Positions 17,710-26,011 of a stretch of DNA of 40,136 bases are shown here, one piece after another. How positions within the stretch are numbered: the first letter of the stretch is position 1; the number at the start of each line of letters is the position of its first letter. Under the pieces are notes generated by a model. The model did no database searches. It was not told where the DNA came from and saw only the letters and a list, made by a program, of their open reading frames with translations. The stretch is from assembly GCA_018221305.1 (NCBI GenBank), contig JAAOYK010000026.1:1-40136 (forward strand), read 5' to 3'. This DNA comes from Candidatus Pacearchaeota archaeon (lineage in GTDB: Archaea > Nanobdellota > Nanobdellia > Pacearchaeales > GW2011-AR1). Both the position numbers and the translations under genes were made by a program.

Positions 17710-19506
17710 TTACTTAATATATCCCCCCTTCTGCAAGTTCCAAAGTTTTTTGTATTCTCCGTTTTGTTTGACTAACTTATTATGCTTGCCTGTTTCAATA
17801 ATTTTGCCCCTACGCATGACAACAATTTTGTCTGCATGCATGATCGTTGATAACCTATGAGCAATTATAATACTAGTTCTTCCTTTCATTAATTTTTCTA
17901 AATCTCGCTGAATTTCATGTTCAGTTTCACTATCTAATGCAGAGGTTGCTTCATCCAATACTAAAATTTTCTTATCAGCCAAAATCGCTCGTGCTATGCT
18001 TACTCTTTGCTTTTCTCCACCAGAAAGTTTTACCCCACGTTCTCCAACAATAGTATTTTCTTGTTTTGGAAATTCTTTAATAATCTGATCAAGCTGTGCA
18101 AACCTTATTGCTTTCATTACTTCCTTACGTGACGCATCTGGTTTTGAAAATTTAATATTATTATATATTGTATCATCAAACAATACACATTCCTGAGGAA
18201 CTATTGACATTTCATTTCTCAAACTTTCTTGAGTAAATTCCTTGATACCCTTACCATCAATCATAATTTCTCCATCCTCAACATCATGCAATCTATAAAG
18301 CAGTTTCACTAAAGTTGACTTTCCACATCCAGAATGCCCAACTAATGCTACTTTTTGATCTTTTGGTACTTTTAATTTAAAGTTGCGAAACATTTTTCGT
18401 TTGCCATAACTAAACTCAATATTATTAAACACAATTTCTCCATGACGTACTTTTAGTTTTTCAGCACCAGGCTTATCTAAAATTACTTTTTCAATTTTAC
18501 CATATTCAAACAAATCTTGAAAGTCTGCCATTGCTCGATAAAATCCTCGAATACCCCATACAAATCCAAACAAACTACCAGCTAGGTTTGCAAAAGCAGT
18601 ATAAATAAATGCTAAAGTTCCAAGAGTCATGTTTCCGGCTAAAAAGGACCGAATAGGAAATAACATTAAAAAGAATATCCCAGTACCCAAGATAACAATT
18701 TGCCCTGCATCAAACCACTTAAAATAACTCCAGTTACGCATCTGAGCACGCCTACAGTTTTCAGTTAATTTTGTTGCTTTACTTTTGATTAATTTTTCTT
18801 TACCAAAATATCTAATCGATTCAATATTTGTTAAAAAGTCTGCAATATTTCCTTTTTCAATATCCCAAGTCTTGTTAAGCTCCACCTTTGAAGGTTCTTG
18901 CATCTTCAAAATTTTATAACTATACAAGATAAAAACCAGCGCAGTAATAAAAACAATCAATGCAGATACAGGGTCAAAATAAATAATTGAAACCATAACT
19001 ACAATTAATTGAATAATCATTGGGATAAAATTCATAACAAATACATCAACCATGGTCTCCATCGCCCCACTACCACGACCAAGCCTAGAGATTAAACTAC
19101 CAGTTTTATGTGTTGTATGAAAATCATGATCCAAACTAATAATATGATTAAAAAATCTATTCTTTAAATCCTTCATTAAATGACTATCCAACTTGTTCAA
19201 ATAATACATATAGATCCAACGTGACACTGCTTTGACTATGACAGATATTACAAATAAAACTGCAATAATTACCAAAATTTTAGCTAAAACGCTTGCTAAA
19301 AGTATTCCAGCACCATAATCTGTCCCCCGATCAATTATTTCTTTAAATAAAAACTTTTCAGAAATACGTGATAATTCAATTAAGGTTATTAAAAATATAA
19401 GCAAAACTACGCTTGCCTTATATTTACGTACAAAACTCCAAAATACACCCATGTTGTATTTGAAGTTTATTTTCTTGTTTGTATGATTTTTCTTAGTTTT
19501 TGTCAT
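17710..19506 (-). CDS. ABC transporter, fused permease-ATPase
   Basis: N-terminal TM domain; Walker A GHSGCGKST, LSGGEKQRVSIARA, ILVLDEATSALD. Confidence 0.95.
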   Translation of the reverse strand: MTKTKKNHTNKKINFKYNMGVFWSFVRKYKASVVLLIFLITLIELSRISEKFLFKEIIDRGTDYGAGILLASVLAKILVIIAVLFVISVIVKAVSRWIYMYYLNKLDSHLMKDLKNRFFNHIISLDHDFHTTHKTGSLISRLGRGSGAMETMVDVFVMNFIPMIIQLIVVMVSIIYFDPVSALIVFITALVFILYSYKILKMQEPSKVELNKTWDIEKGNIADFLTNIESIRYFGKEKLIKSKATKLTENCRRAQMRNWSYFKWFDAGQIVILGTGIFFLMLFPIRSFLAGNMTLGTLAFIYTAFANLAGSLFGFVWGIRGFYRAMADFQDLFEYGKIEKVILDKPGAEKLKVRHGEIVFNNIEFSYGKRKMFRNFKLKVPKDQKVALVGHSGCGKSTLVKLLYRLHDVEDGEIMIDGKGIKEFTQESLRNEMSIVPQECVLFDDTIYNNIKFSKPDASRKEVMKAIRFAQLDQIIKEFPKQENTIVGERGVKLSGGEKQRVSIARAILADKKILVLDEATSALDSETEHEIQRDLEKLMKGRTSIIIAHRLSTIMHADKIVVMRRGKIIETGKHNKLVKQNGEYKKLWNLQKGGYIK

Positions 19507-19508
19507 TT

Positions 19509-19760
19509 TTACTTTATTTTACATTTTGTCCCAACGCACACTTGATAGTTAAACCCTAGAGCTCCAAAAAAATTAGATAACAAAGAATAATCTAAGAAGT
19601 GTCCCCCAAGCGTCGGCGCCCAAAAAAACAACAGGTTAATTGCCTGGGTTCTGCGTGAAATGTGTGGCACTATCAGAAACTGCGTTTGCACATCCGATAT
19701 GTTGTTTTTGTGCCATGCTTTTTTAAGAATAGTACTATATTTAAAATTTTTGGTTTTCAT
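19509..19760 (-). CDS. Doubtful small ORF
   Basis: 83-aa ORF upstream of the ABC gene; no recognisable domain. Confidence 0.2.
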   Translation of the reverse strand: MKTKNFKYSTILKKAWHKNNISDVQTQFLIVPHISRRTQAINLLFFWAPTLGGHFLDYSLLSNFFGALGFNYQVCVGTKCKIK

Positions 19761-19840
19761 AGTCTTTTTTTTAACTCCTAACCTTTAAATACTGGTTTTC
19801 CCCTATGTTTATGTAATAATTTACTGATTTTTATAAAAAA

Positions 19841-19975
19841 ATGCCAGACCCAGACAAAATGTGCTGGTCAAGCTCTCATGAACCCTGGCCATCTAAGGGA
19901 GCCTATGACCCAGAATTGGACATTGAAGACATTTCATTCGAACATGATGATGATACAGACGATACCTTAATCTAA
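19841..19975 (+). CDS. 44-aa acidic microprotein candidate
   Basis: MPDPDKMCWSSSHEPWPSKGAYDPELDIEDISFEHDDDTDDTLI; below ORF-track length cutoff; A/T-rich upstream region. Confidence 0.45.
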   Translation: MPDPDKMCWSSSHEPWPSKGAYDPELDIEDISFEHDDDTDDTLI

Positions 19976-20083
19976 CCCCTTTTTATGTCATAAATTAAGT
20001 ACTCAACATTTTATAAATCATTTGTAACCCCTTTTGTATGTCAATACCACATCTTTTAAATAAACAAATAACTTTGCATATTT

Positions 20084-21205
20084 ATGCAAAAAAAAGGATA
20101 CATACAGCCCATAAAAGCACTGGGCACACTTTTAACCGTCACAGGCCTTTGTTTAATAATATTAAGAATTTTACCAACAATAACAGGAGCTGTTATCAAT
20201 ATTTCAGCAATAGCAACAAATGTCTGGTTTTTTATTGGAATTGCCTGCTTAATCTCAGGAACATTTTTATTGATACAGGAAAGTTTAGATAGAAAAATCT
20301 ATGTAGCAACAACCCCAGTAATGATAGAATTAGGCAAAAAGACTAAACAAGGCATTATTTTTGACACAAACGCTTTAATTGACATGTACAAAAAAAGAGG
20401 CTTGAAAGATGTTTTAGATTCATACTTTAAAAACCATGCAAATGCATACATTCCAGAAGAAGTACAAGAGGAGTTAGAGACCAATAGCTCTAACCTTAAA
20501 AATGTAGTAAAACCAAGCAGAGATCGCTTTGTTGCTGCCAATCCTGTTAACAAGTCAATTATTGACCAGCTTATTAAAAGAATAAAACCATACACACATC
20601 TTACACCTAAAGCGCAAGATTATTATGAAATAAACCCTTTTTTAATTGACGCAATAGACATAATAGATGGGATCAAAAATACTAAAGAAAAAGAACAAGC
20701 ACTAAAAAAATTAAACGCAGAATATACAACAAAAGTTCCAAGGTTTGAACAAAGATTAAGAAATCTACAAAAAAAACATAAGTGCCTTAATCAGATGCCT
20801 CGAGACAGTTATACAGAACTGCACGGAATTCTTAGAGATTCATATAATCCTGATAAAAGAACACATAGAGGCCCGCAATCAGACGCAGACTCATCAATCA
20901 TAGCACACGCACTATACCACATAATGCACAGGACAGAAGATCAAAGAAAAGCACTTACAAAGAAATGGAATGAAAACAATAAACCAGTAACACAAGCAGA
21001 TAAAAATGAACAGAAAATGAAATGGTCTAGGACAAGACGCGCTGCAATAATTAGTAGAGATAATGACATTCCAGCAATACTTGAATTAATGAGAAAAGGG
21101 TATAAGGGTGTTGATCCAAAAACAAAAAAAGAAATTAATTTAAAAAGTAAATATCCAATGATTACTCGCGCCATAACATGCATAAAGCCGAGCAAATTTC
21201 ATTAA
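20084..21205 (+). CDS. Membrane-anchored PIN-domain protein (predicted RNase)
   Basis: Two N-terminal TM helices, then GIIFDTNALIDMYKKRG...YIPEEVQEELE...SDADSSIIAHAL...AIISRDNDI. Confidence 0.75.
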   Translation: MQKKGYIQPIKALGTLLTVTGLCLIILRILPTITGAVINISAIATNVWFFIGIACLISGTFLLIQESLDRKIYVATTPVMIELGKKTKQGIIFDTNALIDMYKKRGLKDVLDSYFKNHANAYIPEEVQEELETNSSNLKNVVKPSRDRFVAANPVNKSIIDQLIKRIKPYTHLTPKAQDYYEINPFLIDAIDIIDGIKNTKEKEQALKKLNAEYTTKVPRFEQRLRNLQKKHKCLNQMPRDSYTELHGILRDSYNPDKRTHRGPQSDADSSIIAHALYHIMHRTEDQRKALTKKWNENNKPVTQADKNEQKMKWSRTRRAAIISRDNDIPAILELMRKGYKGVDPKTKKEINLKSKYPMITRAITCIKPSKFH

Positions 21206-21258
21206 AAAAATTGTCTTCAACCAAATATTTTATATAATAATAAACACTTAGTATTAAC

Positions 21259-21501
21259 ATGAAAAAAGGAACATTAGAACAAGTATTATCAACTTTTGCA
21301 ACCATATTCATACTTCTGGGCATATTTATAATAATCATGCAACCATTTGCACCAATAACAGGCGCTGTTATCGACATTTCAACAACAGGTGCTAAGATGT
21401 GGTTTTCACTAGGAATAATATCAATATTAATCGGTGCAATAATTTATGTAAAAATCTGGCTAAAGCATAGCCCTGTAAAATCTAGAAAAACGAAAAATTA
21501 A
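21259..21501 (+). CDS. Two-TM small membrane protein paralogous to N-terminus of the PIN protein
   Basis: PITGAVIDISTTGAKMWFSLGIISILIGAIIYVK versus TITGAVINISAIATNVWFFIGIACLISGTFLLIQ. Confidence 0.65.
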   Translation: MKKGTLEQVLSTFATIFILLGIFIIIMQPFAPITGAVIDISTTGAKMWFSLGIISILIGAIIYVKIWLKHSPVKSRKTKN

Positions 21502-21504
21502 TTC

Positions 21505-22422
21505 TTAAGGAGCAATTTCGTATCGGCCACTAATATCAACCAAATCTTTTTCTTTTAATTTTTCTGTGCCTAACTGTTCATAAAGATTTTTAATATTAAC
21601 AAAGGTATCTCCACATTCTTGCCTAGACTTATAACCTTTAATAAAAACTTTATTTTCCATGTCACTAATTTCTGCTAACATAAAATCAAGGGCTTCATGA
21701 TATTTTGGTGTTTCTTTTCTAATCAAGTTTACAAAAGCATACCTACCATTACTAATTTTTCTAGCTCGCTTAATACCACCCTTATCAGTTGGCAGTTTAT
21801 CAGTATTATTATATCCTGTTTCATGTTCATGCCAAACCCGATTAGCAGTCTTAAATGCATCAATAACATTTGTTTCTAATCCCTTACAAAAACGTTTTGC
21901 AGTTAATACTGCTCGCACATTTTCTTCAGTAATTCTACCATAATCCCGGTTAGGCAACAAAATAGTTGTCGGAAATTCTTCATCTTTTTTCTTACGCGGC
22001 CAGTATAGTTGAAAAAATTCACTATGACTTGTCGCCTTTTTTACTTCACCATTAATAAAATCTCTTAAGTCAGTTGTTGAAATACAATACCCCAAACCTT
22101 CAAGAGCTTTCAGGCCATCCATATCATATGCACGAGCATCATCAGCCCGTATTTCTAAAAACTTAAGCACAGAATTATAAACTTTTTCCCAAGAAGCATT
22201 ATCCCTAGTTTGAAACTTTCCTTTAACTTTTAAATCATCATATTCAAAAACATCTATTTCTTGCTCTTCTAAAGCATCTTTCATTGCAGTTTCTAAAGGT
22301 CCAACTGCAAGAGCTTTAGCAATTAAAACACTGCCCTGACTTGTCAAATAATTATCATAATCTTTTACAGTTAGATTACCATTATTAGAGATTATTGGTG
22401 AGTATTGTAGTTCAATGTCCAT
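21505..22422 (-). CDS. Hypothetical protein (305 aa)
   Basis: Long ORF, soluble composition, no recognised motif. Confidence 0.6.
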   Translation of the reverse strand: MDIELQYSPIISNNGNLTVKDYDNYLTSQGSVLIAKALAVGPLETAMKDALEEQEIDVFEYDDLKVKGKFQTRDNASWEKVYNSVLKFLEIRADDARAYDMDGLKALEGLGYCISTTDLRDFINGEVKKATSHSEFFQLYWPRKKKDEEFPTTILLPNRDYGRITEENVRAVLTAKRFCKGLETNVIDAFKTANRVWHEHETGYNNTDKLPTDKGGIKRARKISNGRYAFVNLIRKETPKYHEALDFMLAEISDMENKVFIKGYKSRQECGDTFVNIKNLYEQLGTEKLKEKDLVDISGRYEIAP

Positions 22423-22489
22423 TTTTTTATCCAGTCTTTAAGTTGTATGCTTTAGAATAATAACTATTCAAGGATATATATATTTATGT

Positions 22490-22505
22490 GGTGATCGATA
22501 TCACC
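22490..22505. promoter_or_regulatory. Inverted repeat GGTGAT-N4-ATCACC in divergent intergenic region
   Basis: ggtgatcgatatcacc between divergent genes 21505-22422 (-) and TrmB-like (+). Confidence 0.4.
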
Positions 22506-22591
22506 CTACCAAAAAGTTTATAAAAAAATAAACATTCATCCATATAAGAGGATGGGTGACTTGTGAGGGAAACCTTAGGTTGCCATACGAC

Positions 22592-23299
22592 ATGGAAAAT
22601 AAAGAATTACTAAAACAATTCGGACTTACAGAAAACGAGTCAATTGTATATCTAGCATTACTTGAACTAGGCCCAAGTTTGGCCGGAAAAATATCAAGAA
22701 AAACAGGCATTCACCGACGTAACATTTACGACATTACAGAGAGATTAATAAAAAAAGGTCTTATAGGATACATTAAAAAAAATAATAGAAAAGAATTTGT
22801 TGCAGCAAACCCAAAACGTTTTCAGGACATAATGAACCAGCAGCAAAAAGAGTTTCAATCATCATTACCACATTTAAACCAATTATATGAAATGACTAAA
22901 GAACGTCAAGAAACTAATTTTTATAAAGGTAAAGAAGGCTTAAAAACAGTTTTCCAAGACCAACTAATTAAAAAAAATTCAGAAATATTAATCCTTGGTG
23001 CAAGTAAAGCAACAAAAGATGTTTTGCCTTTTTACTTTAAATGGTATGATAAAGATAGATTAAAAAATAAGATTAAGGCAAGAATAATTTCATCAGAACC
23101 GTTACCAAAAATACCATATTCAGAAATTAGACATTTCCCTCAAAAATATGCAAACCCTTTAGCAATCAACATATATGCAGATAAGGTAGCAATAATTTTG
23201 TGGCAAAAGGAACCCCTTGCAATAGTAATAAAAAATAAAGATATTTCTGATTCATACCGTAAATATTTTGAACTAATGTGGAAAATAGCAAGAAAATAA
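22592..23299 (+). CDS. TrmB-family transcriptional regulator
   Basis: FGLTENESIVYLALLELGPSLAGKISRKTGIHRRNIYDITERLIKKGLI; start MENKELLK at 22592 preferred. Confidence 0.88.
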   Translation: MENKELLKQFGLTENESIVYLALLELGPSLAGKISRKTGIHRRNIYDITERLIKKGLIGYIKKNNRKEFVAANPKRFQDIMNQQQKEFQSSLPHLNQLYEMTKERQETNFYKGKEGLKTVFQDQLIKKNSEILILGASKATKDVLPFYFKWYDKDRLKNKIKARIISSEPLPKIPYSEIRHFPQKYANPLAINIYADKVAIILWQKEPLAIVIKNKDISDSYRKYFELMWKIARK

Positions 23300-23303
23300 A
23301 GCA

Positions 23304-23397
23304 TGCGCCATGCGAGAATCGAACTCGCGTCTAAACCTCATTCCTCACATACTCATGCGATTGGGAAGGTTTTATTCTACCACTATACCAATGGCGC
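23304..23397 (-). tRNA. tRNA-Gly(CCC) with 23-nt intron at 37/38
   Basis: Acceptor GCGCCAT/ATGGCGC, T-arm GCGAGTTCGATTCTCGC, anticodon stem AAACC/GGTTT, exon loop TTCCCAA; intron 23339-23361 with bulge-helix-bulge. Confidence 0.88.
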
Positions 23398-23458
23398 ATC
23401 ACTTTAAGAATCACTATTTTTCGTACTTAGTCTATAAAAATAAAAAACAATCACAATA

Positions 23459-23821
23459 TTAAACTTTCTGCTCACCACTTACTGGAACACTTAAATCCAT
23501 TGATTCAAGGGTTCGGTACTCCACGTTTCGACCTTCTTTTCCTGCCCTAGCAATTCCTTGCTTCATACCACCTGAAATTCCAAGGTCAGTATACACAACG
23601 GTTTTTTGTGCAAACTTCCCCCAGGTTAAACCTGCCTCAATTCCAAGCTTACGCTCGTCAGGAATAGTGTCATCTAGAATACCTTTCTGCGTGTAAAGCA
23701 GATGTGATGCAAAAGGATACTCTCCTCGCAGAAAACAATCTCTCATACACTTACGAGCGTACTCTATGTTTGCATCAAAATTCCCGTTAAACGGGCTTTC
23801 TAGGATCACCAATTTTTCCAT
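23459..23821 (-). CDS. DUF4406/DUF7768-like (nucleoside 2-deoxyribosyltransferase-like) protein
   Basis: ESPFNGNFDANIEYARKCMRDCFLRGEYPFASHLLYTQKGILDDTIPDERKLGIEAGLTWG. Confidence 0.7.
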   Translation of the reverse strand: MEKLVILESPFNGNFDANIEYARKCMRDCFLRGEYPFASHLLYTQKGILDDTIPDERKLGIEAGLTWGKFAQKTVVYTDLGISGGMKQGIARAGKEGRNVEYRTLESMDLSVPVSGEQKV

Positions 23822-23907
23822 TACAATCCTACATTGATCTTCTTTTTAAAAACTATTGTATCACACTAGCTACATCAAAAAAAAAGCAGGGAAACACTTA
23901 TATAGTA

Positions 23908-24026
23908 GTATATACATAGTATATACATAACAACATTTACCCAGTGTTAAGAGTTACAATATCAAAGTCTTTTTAAAAATTAAGAGGTTTAAAAAGCTTT
24001 AAATATAGTATATACATTGTATATAC
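23908..24026. repeat. Four GTATATAC palindromes in two pairs
   Basis: GTATATAC at 23908-23915, 23919-23926, 24008-24015, 24019-24026; 11-bp spacing within pairs, 100 bp between pairs. Confidence 0.8.
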
Positions 24027-24056
24027 AAGGGAAAAGGAGTGTGATTGAGTATTCAC

Positions 24057-24099
24057 AAGGCTCAAATAATCCAATTTATTTTTCGGATTTTTGAGCCTT
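24057..24099. promoter_or_regulatory. Stem-loop in the putative leader of the AbrB-like gene
   Basis: AAGGCTCAAATAATCC-loop-GGATTTTTGAGCCTT. Confidence 0.55.
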
Positions 24100-24123
24100 T
24101 TGTAATCTCTTTTAATTCTTAAA

Positions 24124-24288
24124 ATGTCAAAAAGAAAATTTGATGCAAAACTAAGAAAAGTCGGAAATTCTTACGTAGTTACAATTCCAAAAGATACAAT
24201 TGATAGATTTGAAATTGATGAAGGAGATTTCTTAGCATTAGAACTTGATACAGAAGAAATTAAACATTCACAAAAAAAGAAAAAATGA
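24124..24288 (+). CDS. AbrB/MazE-like DNA-binding protein
   Basis: MSKRKFDAKLRKVGNSYVVTIPKDTIDRFEIDEGDFLALELDTEE; 54 aa, below track cutoff; ATGA overlap with next gene. Confidence 0.85.
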   Translation: MSKRKFDAKLRKVGNSYVVTIPKDTIDRFEIDEGDFLALELDTEEIKHSQKKKK

Positions 24289-24653
24289 ATCTAAAGACTA
24301 AAATAAAAAGAAAACTTGTAAAAATGTTTACACATAAGCATTACATCAAAATAATGTACGTCACATTATTAGTAACTTCACTTTTGATCCTTTTTAGTTT
24401 TGTATCAATTTTTAATGAAATAAAACAAACAAATGCTAAAACAATATCAGGACATGCAGTAGAAGAGATTAATAATACAAACATGGCCAATCAAGAAATG
24501 ACAGGCCAGCTATATACAAGACAATCATATTTCATATACTATCTAGCATTAATTCTAATTGGGTGTGGCGTCATAATAGCTAGCGTACGACTTAAAGCAA
24601 CAATCTGGGAAAACATAAAAAAAGAAGAAGAAAGCATCTGGAAAAATGAGTAA
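24285..24653 (+). CDS. Small two-TM membrane protein
   Basis: Hydrophobic segments IMYVTLLVTSLLILFSFV and YFIYYLALILIGCGVIIASV. Confidence 0.7.
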   Translation: MNLKTKIKRKLVKMFTHKHYIKIMYVTLLVTSLLILFSFVSIFNEIKQTNAKTISGHAVEEINNTNMANQEMTGQLYTRQSYFIYYLALILIGCGVIIASVRLKATIWENIKKEEESIWKNE

Positions 24654-25977
24654 AAAAACAATTAGACAATTAAAAGAAAGATCAAGAAAATACAGTATAA
24701 AAGATGGATTTTTTACAACCGTCAGAACATCTGTAGGAGATACATACATTTCACCGTTTGCAATTGCACTAAATGCAAGCAATTCATTAATTGCAATTAT
24801 TAGATCCGTTTCTTGCCTAATAGGACCACTAAGTCAAGTACTAAGCACAAAACTTATTGAAAAAAAATCTCGAAAAAAAATAGTTTTAAAAGCAGTATTT
24901 TTTGAATCACTATTATGGATTCCAATGATAATTATTGCATACCTTTATCATATAAATATCATAAAAAGTATTTTACCCCTACTCATGCTACTAACCTTTT
25001 CGGTTTATACAATTTTTTCATACATGTCAACTCCAGCATGGTTTTCCTGGATGGGAGATTTAGTTGACAAAGAATATAGAGGAAAATGGTTTTCAAAACG
25101 AAACAGAATATTAGGATTTGGAACAATCATATTTTCAATCTTTGCAGCAATAATCTTAGACCTTGCAAAAAGAAATAACAAAACAATGTTTGGATTTATC
25201 ATACTTTTTTCAATGGCATTGATCGCACGCTTTATTGCACGACACTACTTATCACGTCAATACGAACCAAAAAGAAAAATCAAAAACAAATATTATTTTA
25301 GCTTTTTTGATTTTCTAAAAAAAGCTCATACAAATAACTATGGTAAATTTTCAATATTTCGTGCACTCTTCTCACTTGCAATAAACATTGCAGGACCGTT
25401 TTGGACTGTTTACATGCTACGAAATCTGGGTTTTAATTATGTAACGTTTATGATGATTACAATAGCCCCAACAGTGTATACAATCTTAGTCATTAGGTCA
25501 ATGGGTAAATTTTCAGACAGATTCGGGAATTATAGAGTACTTTGTATTTCATCAGTTTTAATTTCTTTTTATCCAATACTTTGGCTTTTGTCACATAATC
25601 CACTTTACCTAATCCTAGTCCCACAATTGATTGGAGGCATCGGATGGGCCGGATTTAATTTAGCAATTAACAATTTTACGTTTGATTCAGTAAAACCTCA
25701 AAAACGAAGCTTTGCATTATCATATAATAATTTAATGGACGGAATTGGAATATTCTTTGGAGCAATAATTGGCGCAATACTTGTAAAATTTCTAAAAATA
25801 GGTTTTATGGACACCTTACTCTTCATATTCTTAATTTCAAGCTTGTTACGTATAATTGTAAGTCTAACAATGATTCCGTTAATCAGAGAGATACGAAAAA
25901 CAGAAAGTTTTGACAGTAAAAAGGTTTTTGAAAAAATAATATTTCACCCACAACACCATACACACCCAAAAAGTTAA
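24646..25977 (+). CDS. MFS-type transporter
   Basis: 443 aa with about 12 hydrophobic segments; overlaps preceding gene. Confidence 0.82.
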   Translation: MSKKTIRQLKERSRKYSIKDGFFTTVRTSVGDTYISPFAIALNASNSLIAIIRSVSCLIGPLSQVLSTKLIEKKSRKKIVLKAVFFESLLWIPMIIIAYLYHINIIKSILPLLMLLTFSVYTIFSYMSTPAWFSWMGDLVDKEYRGKWFSKRNRILGFGTIIFSIFAAIILDLAKRNNKTMFGFIILFSMALIARFIARHYLSRQYEPKRKIKNKYYFSFFDFLKKAHTNNYGKFSIFRALFSLAINIAGPFWTVYMLRNLGFNYVTFMMITIAPTVYTILVIRSMGKFSDRFGNYRVLCISSVLISFYPILWLLSHNPLYLILVPQLIGGIGWAGFNLAINNFTFDSVKPQKRSFALSYNNLMDGIGIFFGAIIGAILVKFLKIGFMDTLLFIFLISSLLRIIVSLTMIPLIREIRKTESFDSKKVFEKIIFHPQHHTHPKS

Positions 25978-26011
25978 TACTAAAAACAAATAGAGCATTA
26001 TTTGAAAAAAT

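Noticed and set aside
19509-19760. 83-aa ORF upstream of the ABC transporter as a real gene
   Set aside because: No domain, atypical composition and no clear start signal; listed only at low confidence
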